From: Orlajensenia stereocauli
GTDB lineage: Bacteria; Actinomycetota; Actinomycetes; Actinomycetales; Microbacteriaceae
DNA length: 64,000 bases
Assembly: GCF_039548895.1 (NCBI RefSeq)
Contig: NZ_JBCLVG010000002.1
Strand: one strand, 5' to 3'
The notes beneath the pieces were generated by a model. It ran no database searches. It saw only the letters and a list, made by a program, of their open reading frames with translations, and was not told the origin of the DNA. Made by a program: the position numbers and the translations under genes. Positions 32,696 to 41,396 of the stretch are shown piece by piece (within the stretch, counting starts at the first letter, position 1; every line of letters begins with the position of its first letter).

Positions 32696-32998
32696 ATGAC
32701 CTGGTGGATCCCCGTCGCCCTCGTGGTGCTCGTCGCGATCATCGTGTTCGCCTCCCACAAGGGCTGGGTCGACTTCAGCAACAAGACCGGCCGTGGAACA
32801 CCGGGCGGCGGCGCTCTCGGCGTGGTCGACGAGGTGTTCGCGCCGCACCGGCACGAGATCGAGGTGCAGCGCGAGACGGAGAGCGTGCTTCCCGCCCCGT
32901 CTCCCGTCGCCGACGACGATGACAAGGGAATCCTCGAGACGAACGACGCCGACGACCCGACCACCCGGTTCGACGGTCGCATCCGCCTCGACCTCTAG
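32696..32998 (+). CDS. Small hypothetical protein with one N-terminal membrane helix
   Basis: 100 residues. Residues 3-20 (WWIPVALVVLVAIIVFAS) form one membrane helix, followed by a polar acidic tail (VADDDDKGILETNDADD). I do not recognise a family. The promoter-start block is identical to that of the preceding gene over 18 bases (TAGGCT at 32684-32689, six bases before ATG), supporting it as real and leaderless. It ends 16 bp before the methyltransferase gene and may share a transcript with it. Confidence 0.65.
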   Translation: MTWWIPVALVVLVAIIVFASHKGWVDFSNKTGRGTPGGGALGVVDEVFAPHRHEIEVQRETESVLPAPSPVADDDDKGILETNDADDPTTRFDGRIRLDL

Positions 32999-33014
32999 CT
33001 GACACAATGAGGGA

Positions 33015-33956
33015 ATGCCCGAGACGGATGCAGCGACACCCGAGCCCGCGGCATCCGTCGGCCGCATCATCCACGCCGACAACCTCTCTGTTCTTCCCAC
33101 GCTTCCCGATGCAGCGTTCACTCTGATCTACCTCGACCCGCCGTTCAACACCGGTCGCCCACAGTCCCGGCAGAGCACGACGCACGTGCGCACAGAGCAG
33201 AGCGACCTCGATGCGAGCCTCGAGGATGGCAGCACGAGCACAGGCACCGACGTCGCCCCCCAGCGCGCCGCGGGCGTCATCTCGGGATTCAAGGGGCGGC
33301 AGTACCAGCGCATCCGCGGCGACCTGTACAGCTACGACGACCACTTCGAGGACTACTGGGGCTTCCTCGAGCCGCGCCTGATCGAGGCCTGGCGACTGCT
33401 CGCCGACGACGGAACGCTCTACCTGCACCTCGACTACCGCGAGGCGCACTACGCGAAGGTCATGCTCGACGCCCTGTTCGGTCGTGAGTGCTTCCTCAAC
33501 GAGCTCATCTGGGCCTACGACTACGGAGCCAAGTCGAAGAAGCGCTGGCCGACAAAGCACGACACGATCCTCGTCTACGTGAAGAACCCGAAGGCCTACT
33601 GGTTCGACTCCACGGCCGTGGACCGCGAGCCCTACATGGCTCCGGGTCTCGTGACCCCCGAGAAGGCCGAGCTCGGCAAGCTGCCGACCGACGTGTGGTG
33701 GCACACCATCGTCTCGCCGACGGGCAGGGAGAAGACGGGCTACCCGACCCAGAAGCCCGAGGGCATCCTGCGGCGCATCATCCAGGCCTCGAGCCGCCCT
33801 GGCGACGCCGTGCTCGACTTCTTCGCGGGCTCGGGCACGACGGGGGCCGTGGCCGCAGCGCTCGGGCGCCGGTTCACCCTGATCGACGAGTCGCCGGATG
33901 CCGTCGCCATCATGCGTGCGCGCTTCGCGCCCGTCGACGGCGTCGTCTTCGAGTAG
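33015..33956 (+). CDS. Site-specific DNA methyltransferase (beta class, N6-adenine or N4-cytosine)
   Basis: 313-residue amino-methyltransferase. Motif IV YLDPPFNTG (Asp41-Phe44) comes first and the SAM-binding motif I DFFAGSGTTGAVAAALGRRF comes last (about 268-287), the beta-class order. HADNLSVLPTLPDAAF and TQKPEGILRRII (motif X region) are also family features. Residues 60-100 include a polar insertion. No restriction endonuclease or specificity gene is adjacent, so it appears to be an orphan enzyme with a regulatory or protective role. CACAAT precedes ATG by six bases, so possibly leaderless. Confidence 0.85.
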   Translation: MPETDAATPEPAASVGRIIHADNLSVLPTLPDAAFTLIYLDPPFNTGRPQSRQSTTHVRTEQSDLDASLEDGSTSTGTDVAPQRAAGVISGFKGRQYQRIRGDLYSYDDHFEDYWGFLEPRLIEAWRLLADDGTLYLHLDYREAHYAKVMLDALFGRECFLNELIWAYDYGAKSKKRWPTKHDTILVYVKNPKAYWFDSTAVDREPYMAPGLVTPEKAELGKLPTDVWWHTIVSPTGREKTGYPTQKPEGILRRIIQASSRPGDAVLDFFAGSGTTGAVAAALGRRFTLIDESPDAVAIMRARFAPVDGVVFE

Positions 33957-34091
33957 TCGGCGAGACGCGGTTCTGTGCACTGGCCGAGAGGTCGCTGCAT
34001 GCCTCGTCGACGCATGGTCGTGGCCGATAGCGTAGACGGGAACGACTAGAGCGCATCCGACGACGGATGGCGCGACGAGGAGGCTACCCGC

Positions 34092-36188
34092 GTGACGACA
34101 GGCAGGAACGCCCTTCGCCGCGTGTTCGCAGGACTCGCGGCCGGGGCCATCGGTCTCGCCATGGCCGTCGGCGCCGCGTCGCCCGCGCTGGCCGATGATC
34201 CTGTCGACTTCGGCTCGAGCGACATCGTCGACACCGCCGGCGTTCTCGGCGGGGACACCCAGGCCGTTCAGGACGCGATCGACCAGTTGCAGGCCGACAC
34301 CGGCCAGACCCTGCTCGTGGCCTACGTGAACAGCTTCGAGAACCCGAGTGATCGCGAGCAGTGGGTGCAGGAGGTGCGCGACGCGAACCAGCTCGGCGCC
34401 TCGAACGTCGTGCTGGCCGTGGCGATCGACGACAGGATCTACCAGCTGTCGTTCTCCGACGACTCGCCCCTGCAGGCCGACTCCGAGCAGATCGCCTCCG
34501 AGTACGTCGTGCCCAGCCTGTCGCAGGACGATTGGGCCGGAGCCGCCATCGGCGCGACGGAAGGCATCCGTGCGGCATCGAATGGCGAACTGAGCGGCGG
34601 CGGAACCGACAGCGGAACGGGTTCTGGTTCCGGGTCGGGCTCCGGCAACAGCGGCGCAGTGCTGCTCTGGGGCTTCCTCGTCGTGGGCGTCATCTCCCTC
34701 GTCATCGTGCTCGTCTCCGTCATCCGAAAGCGCCGCCGGGCCGGCCTCGCACGAGCCCAGGCAGCCCAGGACCGCGCCGCGCTCGAGCAGCGCGCCGGCA
34801 GCCTGTTGGTGCAGCTCGACGACGCCCTCAAGACCAGCGAGCAGGAGGTCGGCTTCGCTGCGGCCGAGTTCGGCGATGAGGCGGTGAAGCCCTTCACCGA
34901 CGCCCTCGCGACGGCCAGCGCATCGGCCCGGCAGGCCTTCGCCGTGAAGCAGAAGCTCGACGACGCCTTCCCCGAGAGCGATGCAGAGCGCGCGGCCATG
35001 ACGGCCGAGGTCACCAGCCTCGCCGAGCAGGCCATCGCCGGCCTCGACGCGCGCTCCGACGAGTTCGACGCACTGCGGGCCCTCGACGACAACGCACTCC
35101 CCGTACTGAAGACGGTGACGACGGATGCCGAGAAGCTGGGCGGGCGCCTCTCGGCGACCGAGGCGCGCATAGCCGAGCTGCACACCCGCTTCGAGGGCGA
35201 GACCATGTCGACTCTCACGGGCAACGCGGCGCAGGCACGCCAACTGCTCGCCTTCGCGACCGAGACGGCCGCGGCCGCTGCGGCGACGCTGTCGGCTCCG
35301 GCGCCGGAGGGCGGTCACCGACCGAGCGTCGCCGTCCCCGTGCGCGCGGCGCAGCAGAGCATCGGCCAGGCCGGCCAGTTGCTCGACGCCGTCGACTCCG
35401 TGGCCGAGAGCCTGGAGCAGGCCACCGCCGCCGTCGCGAAGGAGATCGACGACGTCGAGAGCGACCTGGCCGAGGCCAGGCAGACCGCTGTCACCACCCG
35501 CCTCGGTGAGGCGGCTCTGGCGGCCCCGATCGCTGCAGCCGAGCAGGTCCTCGCCGCCGCACGGCAGGCCTCGGGCTCCCGCACCGATCCGCTCGCCATG
35601 GTGCGACGCCTGCAGGAAGCCGAGGCCGCGCTCGATGCCGCTCTCGCCCCGTCTCGAGAGGAGAGGGTGCAGCAGGAGCGCGCCGTCGCCCTGCTCGGGC
35701 GTGCGCAAAGCACCGCTCAGGCGCAGATCCAGGCGGCATCCGACTTCATCGCCACCCGACGCGGAGCAGTGGGTTCCGACGCTCGCCAGCGCCTCTCGGA
35801 GGCGCAGCGCCTGTTCGACTCCTCGCGTGCGATCGGACCCGGCGACCCCGTGCAGGCCCTCGACCAGGCGCAGCGGTCGCAGGCCCTCGCGGCCAGCGCC
35901 ATTCAGATCGCTCAGAGCGACGTGTCGGGCTACGACGACGACTCGTGGGGCGGTGGCGGCTTCGGCGGAGGCGGCGGTCGCACACGCTCGGGCGGCGGCG
36001 ACGCCTTGACCGGCGCCATCATCGGCGGCATCCTCGGGGGACTGCTCACCGGCGGCGGAGGTCGCGGCGGCGACTCCGGCAGCATCTTCGGCGGGGGTGG
36101 CGGCGGAGGGTTCGGTGGCGGAGGGTTCGGTGGAGGTTTCGGCGGTGGAGGCGGCTTCGGCGGCGGCGGATCCGGCGGCAGGTTCTAG
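34092..36188 (+). CDS. TPM domain-containing membrane protein with poly-glycine tail
   Basis: 698-residue exported/membrane protein. GTG 34092 follows GAGGAGG. The signal peptide ends PALA (34), then a TPM domain (about 40-150, DIVDTAGVLGG ... GASNVVLAVAIDDRIYQLSF), a Gly/Ser linker, one membrane helix (189-211) and a long Ala/Gln-rich helical region inside the cell with coiled-coil character. The tail is nearly pure Gly/Phe. TPM domains are linked to photosystem repair in plants and to stress in bacteria, but the function here is unknown. It is followed by pspA, suggesting a membrane-stress role. Confidence 0.82.
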   Translation: MTTGRNALRRVFAGLAAGAIGLAMAVGAASPALADDPVDFGSSDIVDTAGVLGGDTQAVQDAIDQLQADTGQTLLVAYVNSFENPSDREQWVQEVRDANQLGASNVVLAVAIDDRIYQLSFSDDSPLQADSEQIASEYVVPSLSQDDWAGAAIGATEGIRAASNGELSGGGTDSGTGSGSGSGSGNSGAVLLWGFLVVGVISLVIVLVSVIRKRRRAGLARAQAAQDRAALEQRAGSLLVQLDDALKTSEQEVGFAAAEFGDEAVKPFTDALATASASARQAFAVKQKLDDAFPESDAERAAMTAEVTSLAEQAIAGLDARSDEFDALRALDDNALPVLKTVTTDAEKLGGRLSATEARIAELHTRFEGETMSTLTGNAAQARQLLAFATETAAAAAATLSAPAPEGGHRPSVAVPVRAAQQSIGQAGQLLDAVDSVAESLEQATAAVAKEIDDVESDLAEARQTAVTTRLGEAALAAPIAAAEQVLAAARQASGSRTDPLAMVRRLQEAEAALDAALAPSREERVQQERAVALLGRAQSTAQAQIQAASDFIATRRGAVGSDARQRLSEAQRLFDSSRAIGPGDPVQALDQAQRSQALAASAIQIAQSDVSGYDDDSWGGGGFGGGGGRTRSGGGDALTGAIIGGILGGLLTGGGGRGGDSGSIFGGGGGGGFGGGGFGGGFGGGGGFGGGGSGGRF

Positions 36189-36281
36189 CGGCGGCATCCC
36201 GGAGCGACATCCGGAGACGATCACAGGTGTAACAGGCAACGAAGCAACAGCATCAATCAGCAGTACGAGAGAGGGAACATC

Positions 36282-37013
36282 ATGGCAAAGCAGTCCATCA
36301 TCGGCCGCATCACCCAGCTCGCCAAGGCGAACATCAACGCGCTGCTCGATCAGGCAGAGGACCCGCAGAAGATGCTCGATCAGATGGTGCGCGACTATAC
36401 GTCGAGCATCGGCGAGGCTGAGAGCGCCGTGGCGCAGACCATCGGCAACCTGCGGATGCTCGAGGAAGACCACCGCGAAGACGTCGCTGCAGCAGACGAC
36501 TGGGGCCGCAAGGCCCTCGCAGCGAGCCGCAAGGCCGACGAGCTGCGCGGAGCGGGGAACGCGACGGATGCCGACAAATTCGACGCCCTCGCCCGCGTCG
36601 CCCTCGGCCGCCAGCTGCAGTCGGAGAACGAGGCGAAGGGCGCCGAGCCGATGATCGCCTCGCAGACCGCGGTCGTCGACCAGCTCAAGGACGGCCTCGG
36701 CAAGATGCGCGAGAAGCTCAACCAGCTCTCGTCGAAGCGCGACGAGCTCATGGCTCGGTCGAAGACCGTCGAGGCGCAGTCGCAGGTGAACGACGCCATC
36801 AAGAGCGTCGACATCCTCGATCCCACGAGCGAGATCAGCCGCTTCGAGGACAAGATCCGGCGCGAGGAGGCGAAGGTGCGCGGCCAGCAGGAGCTCGCTG
36901 CCTCCAGCCTCGACGCGCAGTTCGAAGACCTGGAGGACCTCGGCGAGCTGACCGAGGTCGAGGCGCGGCTCGCCGCGCTGAAGGGCGGGGAGCCGCAGAA
37001 GGCGATCGAGTAG
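36282..37013 (+). CDS. PspA/IM30 family protein
   Basis: 243-residue helical coiled-coil protein starting AKQSIIGRITQLAKANINAL, with AEDPQKMLDQMVRDYTSSI and ESAVAQTIGNLRMLEEDH, all typical of PspA/Vipp1. Such proteins form membrane-associated scaffolds that stabilise damaged membranes. SD AGAGGG precedes ATG. It lies 93 bp after the TPM gene on the same strand and ends in a strong hairpin. Confidence 0.92.
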   Translation: MAKQSIIGRITQLAKANINALLDQAEDPQKMLDQMVRDYTSSIGEAESAVAQTIGNLRMLEEDHREDVAAADDWGRKALAASRKADELRGAGNATDADKFDALARVALGRQLQSENEAKGAEPMIASQTAVVDQLKDGLGKMREKLNQLSSKRDELMARSKTVEAQSQVNDAIKSVDILDPTSEISRFEDKIRREEAKVRGQQELAASSLDAQFEDLEDLGELTEVEARLAALKGGEPQKAIE

Positions 37014-37041
37014 CGCGACTCGAGAACAGGTCGGAACGGCG

Positions 37042-37064
37042 GAACAGGCCGGTCCGGCCTGTTC
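37042..37064 (+). terminator. Terminator-like hairpin after pspA
   Basis: GAACAGGCC (37042-37050) and GGCCTGTTC (37056-37064) form a perfect 9-bp stem with a five-base loop. A second copy of CGAGAACAGG at 37021-37030 could pair with CCTGTTCTCG at 37058-37067 instead, giving a competing stem. Confidence 0.65.
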
Positions 37065-37095
37065 TCGATCACGGCAACGATGGAGGGAGACGACG

Positions 37096-37920
37096 ATGGT
37101 GACAGTCAACGACGCCCGAGAGTATCCGGCTGGAGTTCCCAGCTGGATCGACGTGGAGACGCCGCATCCGTATGAAGCCATGGAGTTCTACGGAACCCTG
37201 TTCGGCTGGCGCTTCCACGATGCCGTGCCACCGGGAGCTCCGGGATCGTACCTCGTCGCGACCATCGACGGTCATGACGTCGCGGCCATCTCGCCCTCGG
37301 TCGAGGACGTCCCGTCGGTCTGGAACAGCTACGTCGCCACTCGCAGCGCCGACGCCGCCGTCGAGACGGTCGTCGCCGCCGGCGGCAGCGTGCGCACGAG
37401 CCCCGTCGACGCCGGTCCGGGTGGCCGCTGGGCCGAGTTCCTCGACCCCGACGGCGCCGTGTTCCGGGTCTGGCAGGCGCGCCGACGCCTGGGCGCCCAG
37501 CTCGTCAACGAGCCAGGCACCTGGAACTTCAGCGTGCTCATCACGCCGTCCCCCGAGAGCGGCATCCGCTTCTACTCGGAGGTCTTCGGATGGGAGGTCG
37601 ACCCGGCCCTCGGTGCCGGCATGGCCAGGTTGCCGGGGTACGGCGATCACCTGGCGGCGACGGTCGACCCCGAGATCAGGGAGCGTCAGGCCTTCGCCCC
37701 GCCGGGATTCGCCGACGTCGTCGCCGGCATCGAGGAGGGTGACGCTCCGGCGCGCTGGGAGGTGCAATTCACGGTGGAGGACCGGGATGCCGCCGCCGCT
37801 CTCGCCGTGACCGCCGGCGGAACAGTGCTCTCGACGGAGGACGGCCCGTGGACCCGCGAGGCCCTCATCCGCGATCCGCACGGTGCGCTGTTCACGGTGA
37901 GCCAGTTCGCGCCTCAGTAG
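37096..37920 (+). CDS. VOC-family protein with two glyoxalase-like domains
   Basis: 274 residues made of two glyoxalase/bleomycin-resistance-type halves. The first (about 10-130) has PSWIDVETPHPYEAMEFYGTLFGW and GRWAEFLDPDGAVFRVWQA. The second (about 140-270) has WNFSVLITPSPESGIRFYSEVFGW and REALIRDPHGALFTV. Such proteins bind metal and small molecules. The substrate is unknown. GGAGGGAG precedes ATG 37096. It converges with the LacI gene, with 52 bp between. Confidence 0.85.
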   Translation: MVTVNDAREYPAGVPSWIDVETPHPYEAMEFYGTLFGWRFHDAVPPGAPGSYLVATIDGHDVAAISPSVEDVPSVWNSYVATRSADAAVETVVAAGGSVRTSPVDAGPGGRWAEFLDPDGAVFRVWQARRRLGAQLVNEPGTWNFSVLITPSPESGIRFYSEVFGWEVDPALGAGMARLPGYGDHLAATVDPEIRERQAFAPPGFADVVAGIEEGDAPARWEVQFTVEDRDAAAALAVTAGGTVLSTEDGPWTREALIRDPHGALFTVSQFAPQ

Positions 37921-37954
37921 AACACGCTGGTCGAGTAGGCCGCGAGCGAAGCGA

Positions 37955-37970
37955 CCACCGGATGGGGTGG
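37955..37970. terminator. Weak hairpin between convergent genes
   Basis: CCACC (37955-37959) and GGTGG (37966-37970) could form a short stem, next to a GTCGAGTAGG...CGACC block, in the 52-bp gap between the VOC and LacI stops. Support is modest. Confidence 0.3.
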
Positions 37971-37972
37971 CT

Positions 37973-39025
37973 CTAAGCCGACGCGCGCACCACGAGCGAC
38001 GTCTTCAGCTTCGTCAAGGTGTCGACGGGCTCGCCCTCGATGAGCTTCACGAGCACGCGGGCCATTTCGCGGCCCATCTCGACCGACGGCTGGTGAACCG
38101 TCGTGAGCGCCGGCGTCGCCGTCGCGCCGTAGATGTCGTCGTCGAAGCCGATCACCGCGATGTCCTCGGGGATGCGCAGTCCGGCCTCCCGGATGGCGGA
38201 GTACGCTCCGATCGCCATCTGATCGTTCGCCGCGAACACCCCGTCGATCTTCGGCTCCCGGGCCAGCAGGCGCTTCATGGCAGTGACACCCGACGCCGGC
38301 GAGAAGTCTCCGACCTCGAACAGTTCCGTGTCCATGCCGTGCTGGGTGAGCACCTCGCGCCAACCGGCCAGGCGATCGAGGCCGGGCGGCATGTCCTGGG
38401 GCCCAGCGATCGTGGCGATCGTCGTGCGACCGGATGCCACCAGGTGGGCGACCGCCGTCTCGGCACCGTGCTGGTTGTCGACGTCGATGAAGTAGTTGTC
38501 GCTCTCGGTGTCGCTCAGCGGCCGACCGCCGAAGACGACCGGCAGGGTGCGGCTCAACTGCGCGTAGGAGTGGTCGCCCGTGTGGTGCGAGACCACGAGT
38601 GCGCCGTCGACATTGCCGCCGAGGAGGTAGCGCCTGGTCTTGCCCGACTGCGACTCCGACTCGATGATCATGTTCAGCGTGTAGTCGGTATCGGCCAGGT
38701 GCAGGGCGATGCCCTGCACCACCGAGGCGAAGAACGGGTCGGCGAACACGCGGGCGGCCGATTCCGGAACGATCAGGGCGATCGCCTGGGTCTTTCGACT
38801 GGCGAGAGAGCGCGCCGCCCGGTTCGGTACGTAGTTCAGTGCCTCGATGGCGCGCTGCACGACCTCGGTGACGTCGGGGGTGACCTTCGGTGAGCCGTTG
38901 ACGACTCGTGACACCGTGGCGCGCGAGACGCCCGCATGTGCCGCGACCATCTCGAGCGTCGGTACGGCGCCGGCCCGAAGCTTCTCTGCCACTCCATCGC
39001 TCCCCATGTTCGAACTGGCTCCCAC
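37973..39025 (-). CDS. LacI-family regulator, CebR/BglR-like
   Basis: 350 residues from GTG 39025, or 344 from ATG 39007. The helix-turn-helix LEMVAAHAGVSRATVSRVVNGSPKVTPDV is followed by YVPNRAARSLASRKTQ (hinge) and a sugar-sensing domain with IALIVPESAARVFADPFF, DGALVVSHH, KIDGVFAANDQMAIGAY and IPEDIAVIGFDDD. It is the last gene of the ABC/beta-glucosidase operon, as CebR lies with cebEFG-bglC in Streptomyces. It probably binds the four GAGAGCGCTCTC sites and is released by cellobiose. Confidence 0.9.
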   Translation of the reverse strand: MGASSNMGSDGVAEKLRAGAVPTLEMVAAHAGVSRATVSRVVNGSPKVTPDVTEVVQRAIEALNYVPNRAARSLASRKTQAIALIVPESAARVFADPFFASVVQGIALHLADTDYTLNMIIESESQSGKTRRYLLGGNVDGALVVSHHTGDHSYAQLSRTLPVVFGGRPLSDTESDNYFIDVDNQHGAETAVAHLVASGRTTIATIAGPQDMPPGLDRLAGWREVLTQHGMDTELFEVGDFSPASGVTAMKRLLAREPKIDGVFAANDQMAIGAYSAIREAGLRIPEDIAVIGFDDDIYGATATPALTTVHQPSVEMGREMARVLVKLIEGEPVDTLTKLKTSLVVRASA

Positions 39026-39036
39026 GATAGTGCCGA

Positions 39037-40464
39037 TCAGGCTGTCGCCTTAGACGCCGCGATGACGGAGGCGTACTGGGTGGCCGAGAACTTGGGGGTG
39101 CGCACGAGGGTGTCGTAGTCGACGTGCACGATCCCGAAGCGCTTGTTGTAGCCCCATGCCCACTCGTAGTTGTCGAGCAGCGACCACACGAAGTACCCGC
39201 GCACGTCGGCGCCGGCCGCGATGGCCTCGCCCACCGCCGAGATGTGGGCGTCGATGTACGCCCAGCGCTCGGTGTCGTTCACGGCGCCGTCGATGATCTC
39301 GTCGTCGTAGGACGCGCCGTTCTCGGTGATGTAGAGCGGCGGCAAAGTCGGGTACTCCCGACCGAGGCGCACGAGCAGCGTGCGGAGCCCGTCGGGGTTC
39401 ACCTCCCAGCCCATGGCCGTACGCGGCAGGTGGCGCGTCGGGAACGTCACGTACTCGCTGCCGACGAAAGGCGAACGGCCGGGCTTGTCGGTCGGGACCA
39501 GGCCGGGTTCGGCATCCGGGGCAGCCGGATGACCCGAGACGTTGTCGTCGTGGTAGTGGTTCACGCCGAGGAAGTCGATCGGCGTGCTGATGACGGCGAG
39601 ATCGCCGCCCTGCACGTACTGGAGGAAGTCGTACTCCTCCAGGTCGCCGATGACATCGACCGGGTACTCGCCGAGCAGGAGCGGCTCGATGTACATGCGG
39701 TTCCAGAGCCCGTCGATGCGGCGGGCGGCCTCGAGGTCGACGGGGTCGGTCGGGTCGTTCGGCACCGCGTTCGTGAGGTTGAGCGTGATGCCGATCTGCA
39801 GCTCACGGCCGTCGCGGGCGGCCAGCTCGCGCAGGCGGGCCGCGGCCAGGCCGTGGGCGAGGTGCTGGTGGTGCAGGGCGGCGAGCCCGGCATCCGGATC
39901 CGTCAGGCCCGGCGCGTGCTCACCGGCGACGTAGCCGATGAGGGAGGAGCAGAGCGGCTCGTTGAAGGTGGTCCAATGCGTGACGCGGTCGCCGAGAGCC
40001 GCGTAGACCGCCTCGGCATACTCGACGAAGCGGTAGGCCGTGTCGCGATTGGCCCAGCCGCCCTCCTCCTGGAGTGCCTGCGGCAGGTCCCAGTGGTAGA
40101 GCGTGAGCCACGGCAGGATGCCCTGGGAGAGCAGTTCGTCGACGAGGGAGCTGTAGAAGTCGAGCCCCTCCTGGTTGACGCTGCGTCCACCAGGTACCAC
40201 GCGGGCCCAGCTGGTGGAGAAGCGGTAGGAGTCGAGCCCGAGGTCCTTCATCAAGGCGACGTCGGACGGTACCCGGTGATAGTGGTCGACGGCCTGCTCG
40301 GGGGTGTCGCCGTTGGCGACGGCGCCGGGAACGCGCGAGTACGCGTCCCAGATGGAGTCCTCCTTGCCGCCCTCGTGGGCTGCTCCCTCGATCTGGGCTG
40401 CGGCCGTGGCCGATCCCCAGAGGAAGCCGGTCGGCCAGGTGCGTTCTGTGAGTGGAATGGTCAT
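39037..40464 (-). CDS. Glycoside hydrolase family 1 beta-glucosidase
   Basis: 475-residue cytoplasmic enzyme that splits cellobiose and related beta-glucosides. The start FLWGSATAAAQIEGA is the family signature. VTHWTTFNEPLCSS carries the acid/base Glu (TFNEP) and PPLYITENGASYDDE carries the nucleophile (ITENG). The C-terminal SLLDNYEWAWGYNKRFGI completes the aglycone site. No signal peptide, so it acts on imported sugars. ATG shares a base with the permease TGA (TGATG at 40462-40466), and LacI follows 11 bp after its stop. Confidence 0.94.
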   Translation of the reverse strand: MTIPLTERTWPTGFLWGSATAAAQIEGAAHEGGKEDSIWDAYSRVPGAVANGDTPEQAVDHYHRVPSDVALMKDLGLDSYRFSTSWARVVPGGRSVNQEGLDFYSSLVDELLSQGILPWLTLYHWDLPQALQEEGGWANRDTAYRFVEYAEAVYAALGDRVTHWTTFNEPLCSSLIGYVAGEHAPGLTDPDAGLAALHHQHLAHGLAAARLRELAARDGRELQIGITLNLTNAVPNDPTDPVDLEAARRIDGLWNRMYIEPLLLGEYPVDVIGDLEEYDFLQYVQGGDLAVISTPIDFLGVNHYHDDNVSGHPAAPDAEPGLVPTDKPGRSPFVGSEYVTFPTRHLPRTAMGWEVNPDGLRTLLVRLGREYPTLPPLYITENGASYDDEIIDGAVNDTERWAYIDAHISAVGEAIAAGADVRGYFVWSLLDNYEWAWGYNKRFGIVHVDYDTLVRTPKFSATQYASVIAASKATA

Positions 40465-41396
40465 CAGCCCTTCACTGCTCCCGCCATGATTCCGGAGACG
40501 AGCTGCTTGCCGGCGAGCACGAACAGGATGAGGAGCGGGATCGTCGCCATGACGGCGCCCGCGAGGACGATCGTGTAGTCGACGTACTTCGCACTCTGCA
40601 GCTGGCTGAGGGCCACCTGCAGGGTCGGATTCTGCGGCGACACCAGGAGCGGCCAGAGGTAGTCGGTCCAGGCCGTCATGAAGGTGAACAGGCCGAGGAT
40701 GGCCATGGCCGGGCGCGCAGCCGGAAGGCCGACGTGCCAGAAGGTGCCGAACATGGAGGCTCCATCGACACGGGCGGCCTCGATGAGCTCGTCGGGGATG
40801 ACGTCGACCAGGTACTGGCGCATGAAGAACACGCCGAACGCCGTGACGAGCGTGGGGATGATGATCGCGCCGAGGGTGCCGGTCCAGCCGAACTCCTTCA
40901 TGAGCATGAAGAGCGGGATGATGCCGAGCTGGGTGGGCACGGCGAGGGTGGCGATCACGAAGATCATCAGCCCCTCACGGCCCTTGAAGCGCAGCTTGGC
41001 GAACGAGTAGCCGGCGAGGGTGGAGAAGAACACCACCGAGATGGTGATGACGCTCGAGACGATGATGCTGTTGGCCAGGGCCTGCCAGAACGGCACGGTG
41101 TCGAGAACCGAGGCGACGTTGTCCCAGAACCGTCCACCCGGGAGGAGGGGCGGCCAGGTGTCAGCCAGCACCGAGCTGTCGCTGGATCCGGCGACGAACG
41201 ACCACCACAGCGGGTAGGCGCCGCCGAGGAACAGGGCGATCAGCAGGCCGTAGGTCAGGAACCCGGGGCGGCGGTCGATGCCGACGTCGCGGGCGCGGGC
41301 GGGCTTGGTGGGCTTCGCCGGCTTCACGGGGATGCCGGGAGTGCCGGCATCCGTCGGCGGAGTGGTCGGCTCCTTCAGGTCGGTGACGTTGCTCAT
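40464..41396 (-). CDS. Carbohydrate ABC transporter permease (CebG-like)
   Basis: 310-residue CUT1 permease with about six helices. DVIPDELIEAARVDGASMFG followed by TFWHVGLPAARPAM is the EAA loop. N-terminal residues 1-45 are Pro/Thr-rich and cytoplasmic. ATG overlaps the first permease TGA by four bases (41393-41396). It pairs with that permease for cello-oligosaccharide uptake. An ATPase gene is absent, so a shared MsiK-type ATPase elsewhere is expected. Confidence 0.88.
   Translation of the reverse strand: MSNVTDLKEPTTPPTDAGTPGIPVKPAKPTKPARARDVGIDRRPGFLTYGLLIALFLGGAYPLWWSFVAGSSDSSVLADTWPPLLPGGRFWDNVASVLDTVPFWQALANSIIVSSVITISVVFFSTLAGYSFAKLRFKGREGLMIFVIATLAVPTQLGIIPLFMLMKEFGWTGTLGAIIIPTLVTAFGVFFMRQYLVDVIPDELIEAARVDGASMFGTFWHVGLPAARPAMAILGLFTFMTAWTDYLWPLLVSPQNPTLQVALSQLQSAKYVDYTIVLAGAVMATIPLLILFVLAGKQLVSGIMAGAVKG

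Noticed and set aside
33015..33956. Restriction-modification system
   Set aside because: Only the methyltransferase is present. Neighbours are a small membrane protein and a TPM protein, with no endonuclease-like gene.
32775..37181. A 1468-codon open frame on the minus strand
   Set aside because: It lies antisense to five well-supported genes (methyltransferase, TPM, pspA and others). Its Arg/Gly/Ala/Val-rich composition is that of third-frame readings in GC-rich DNA.
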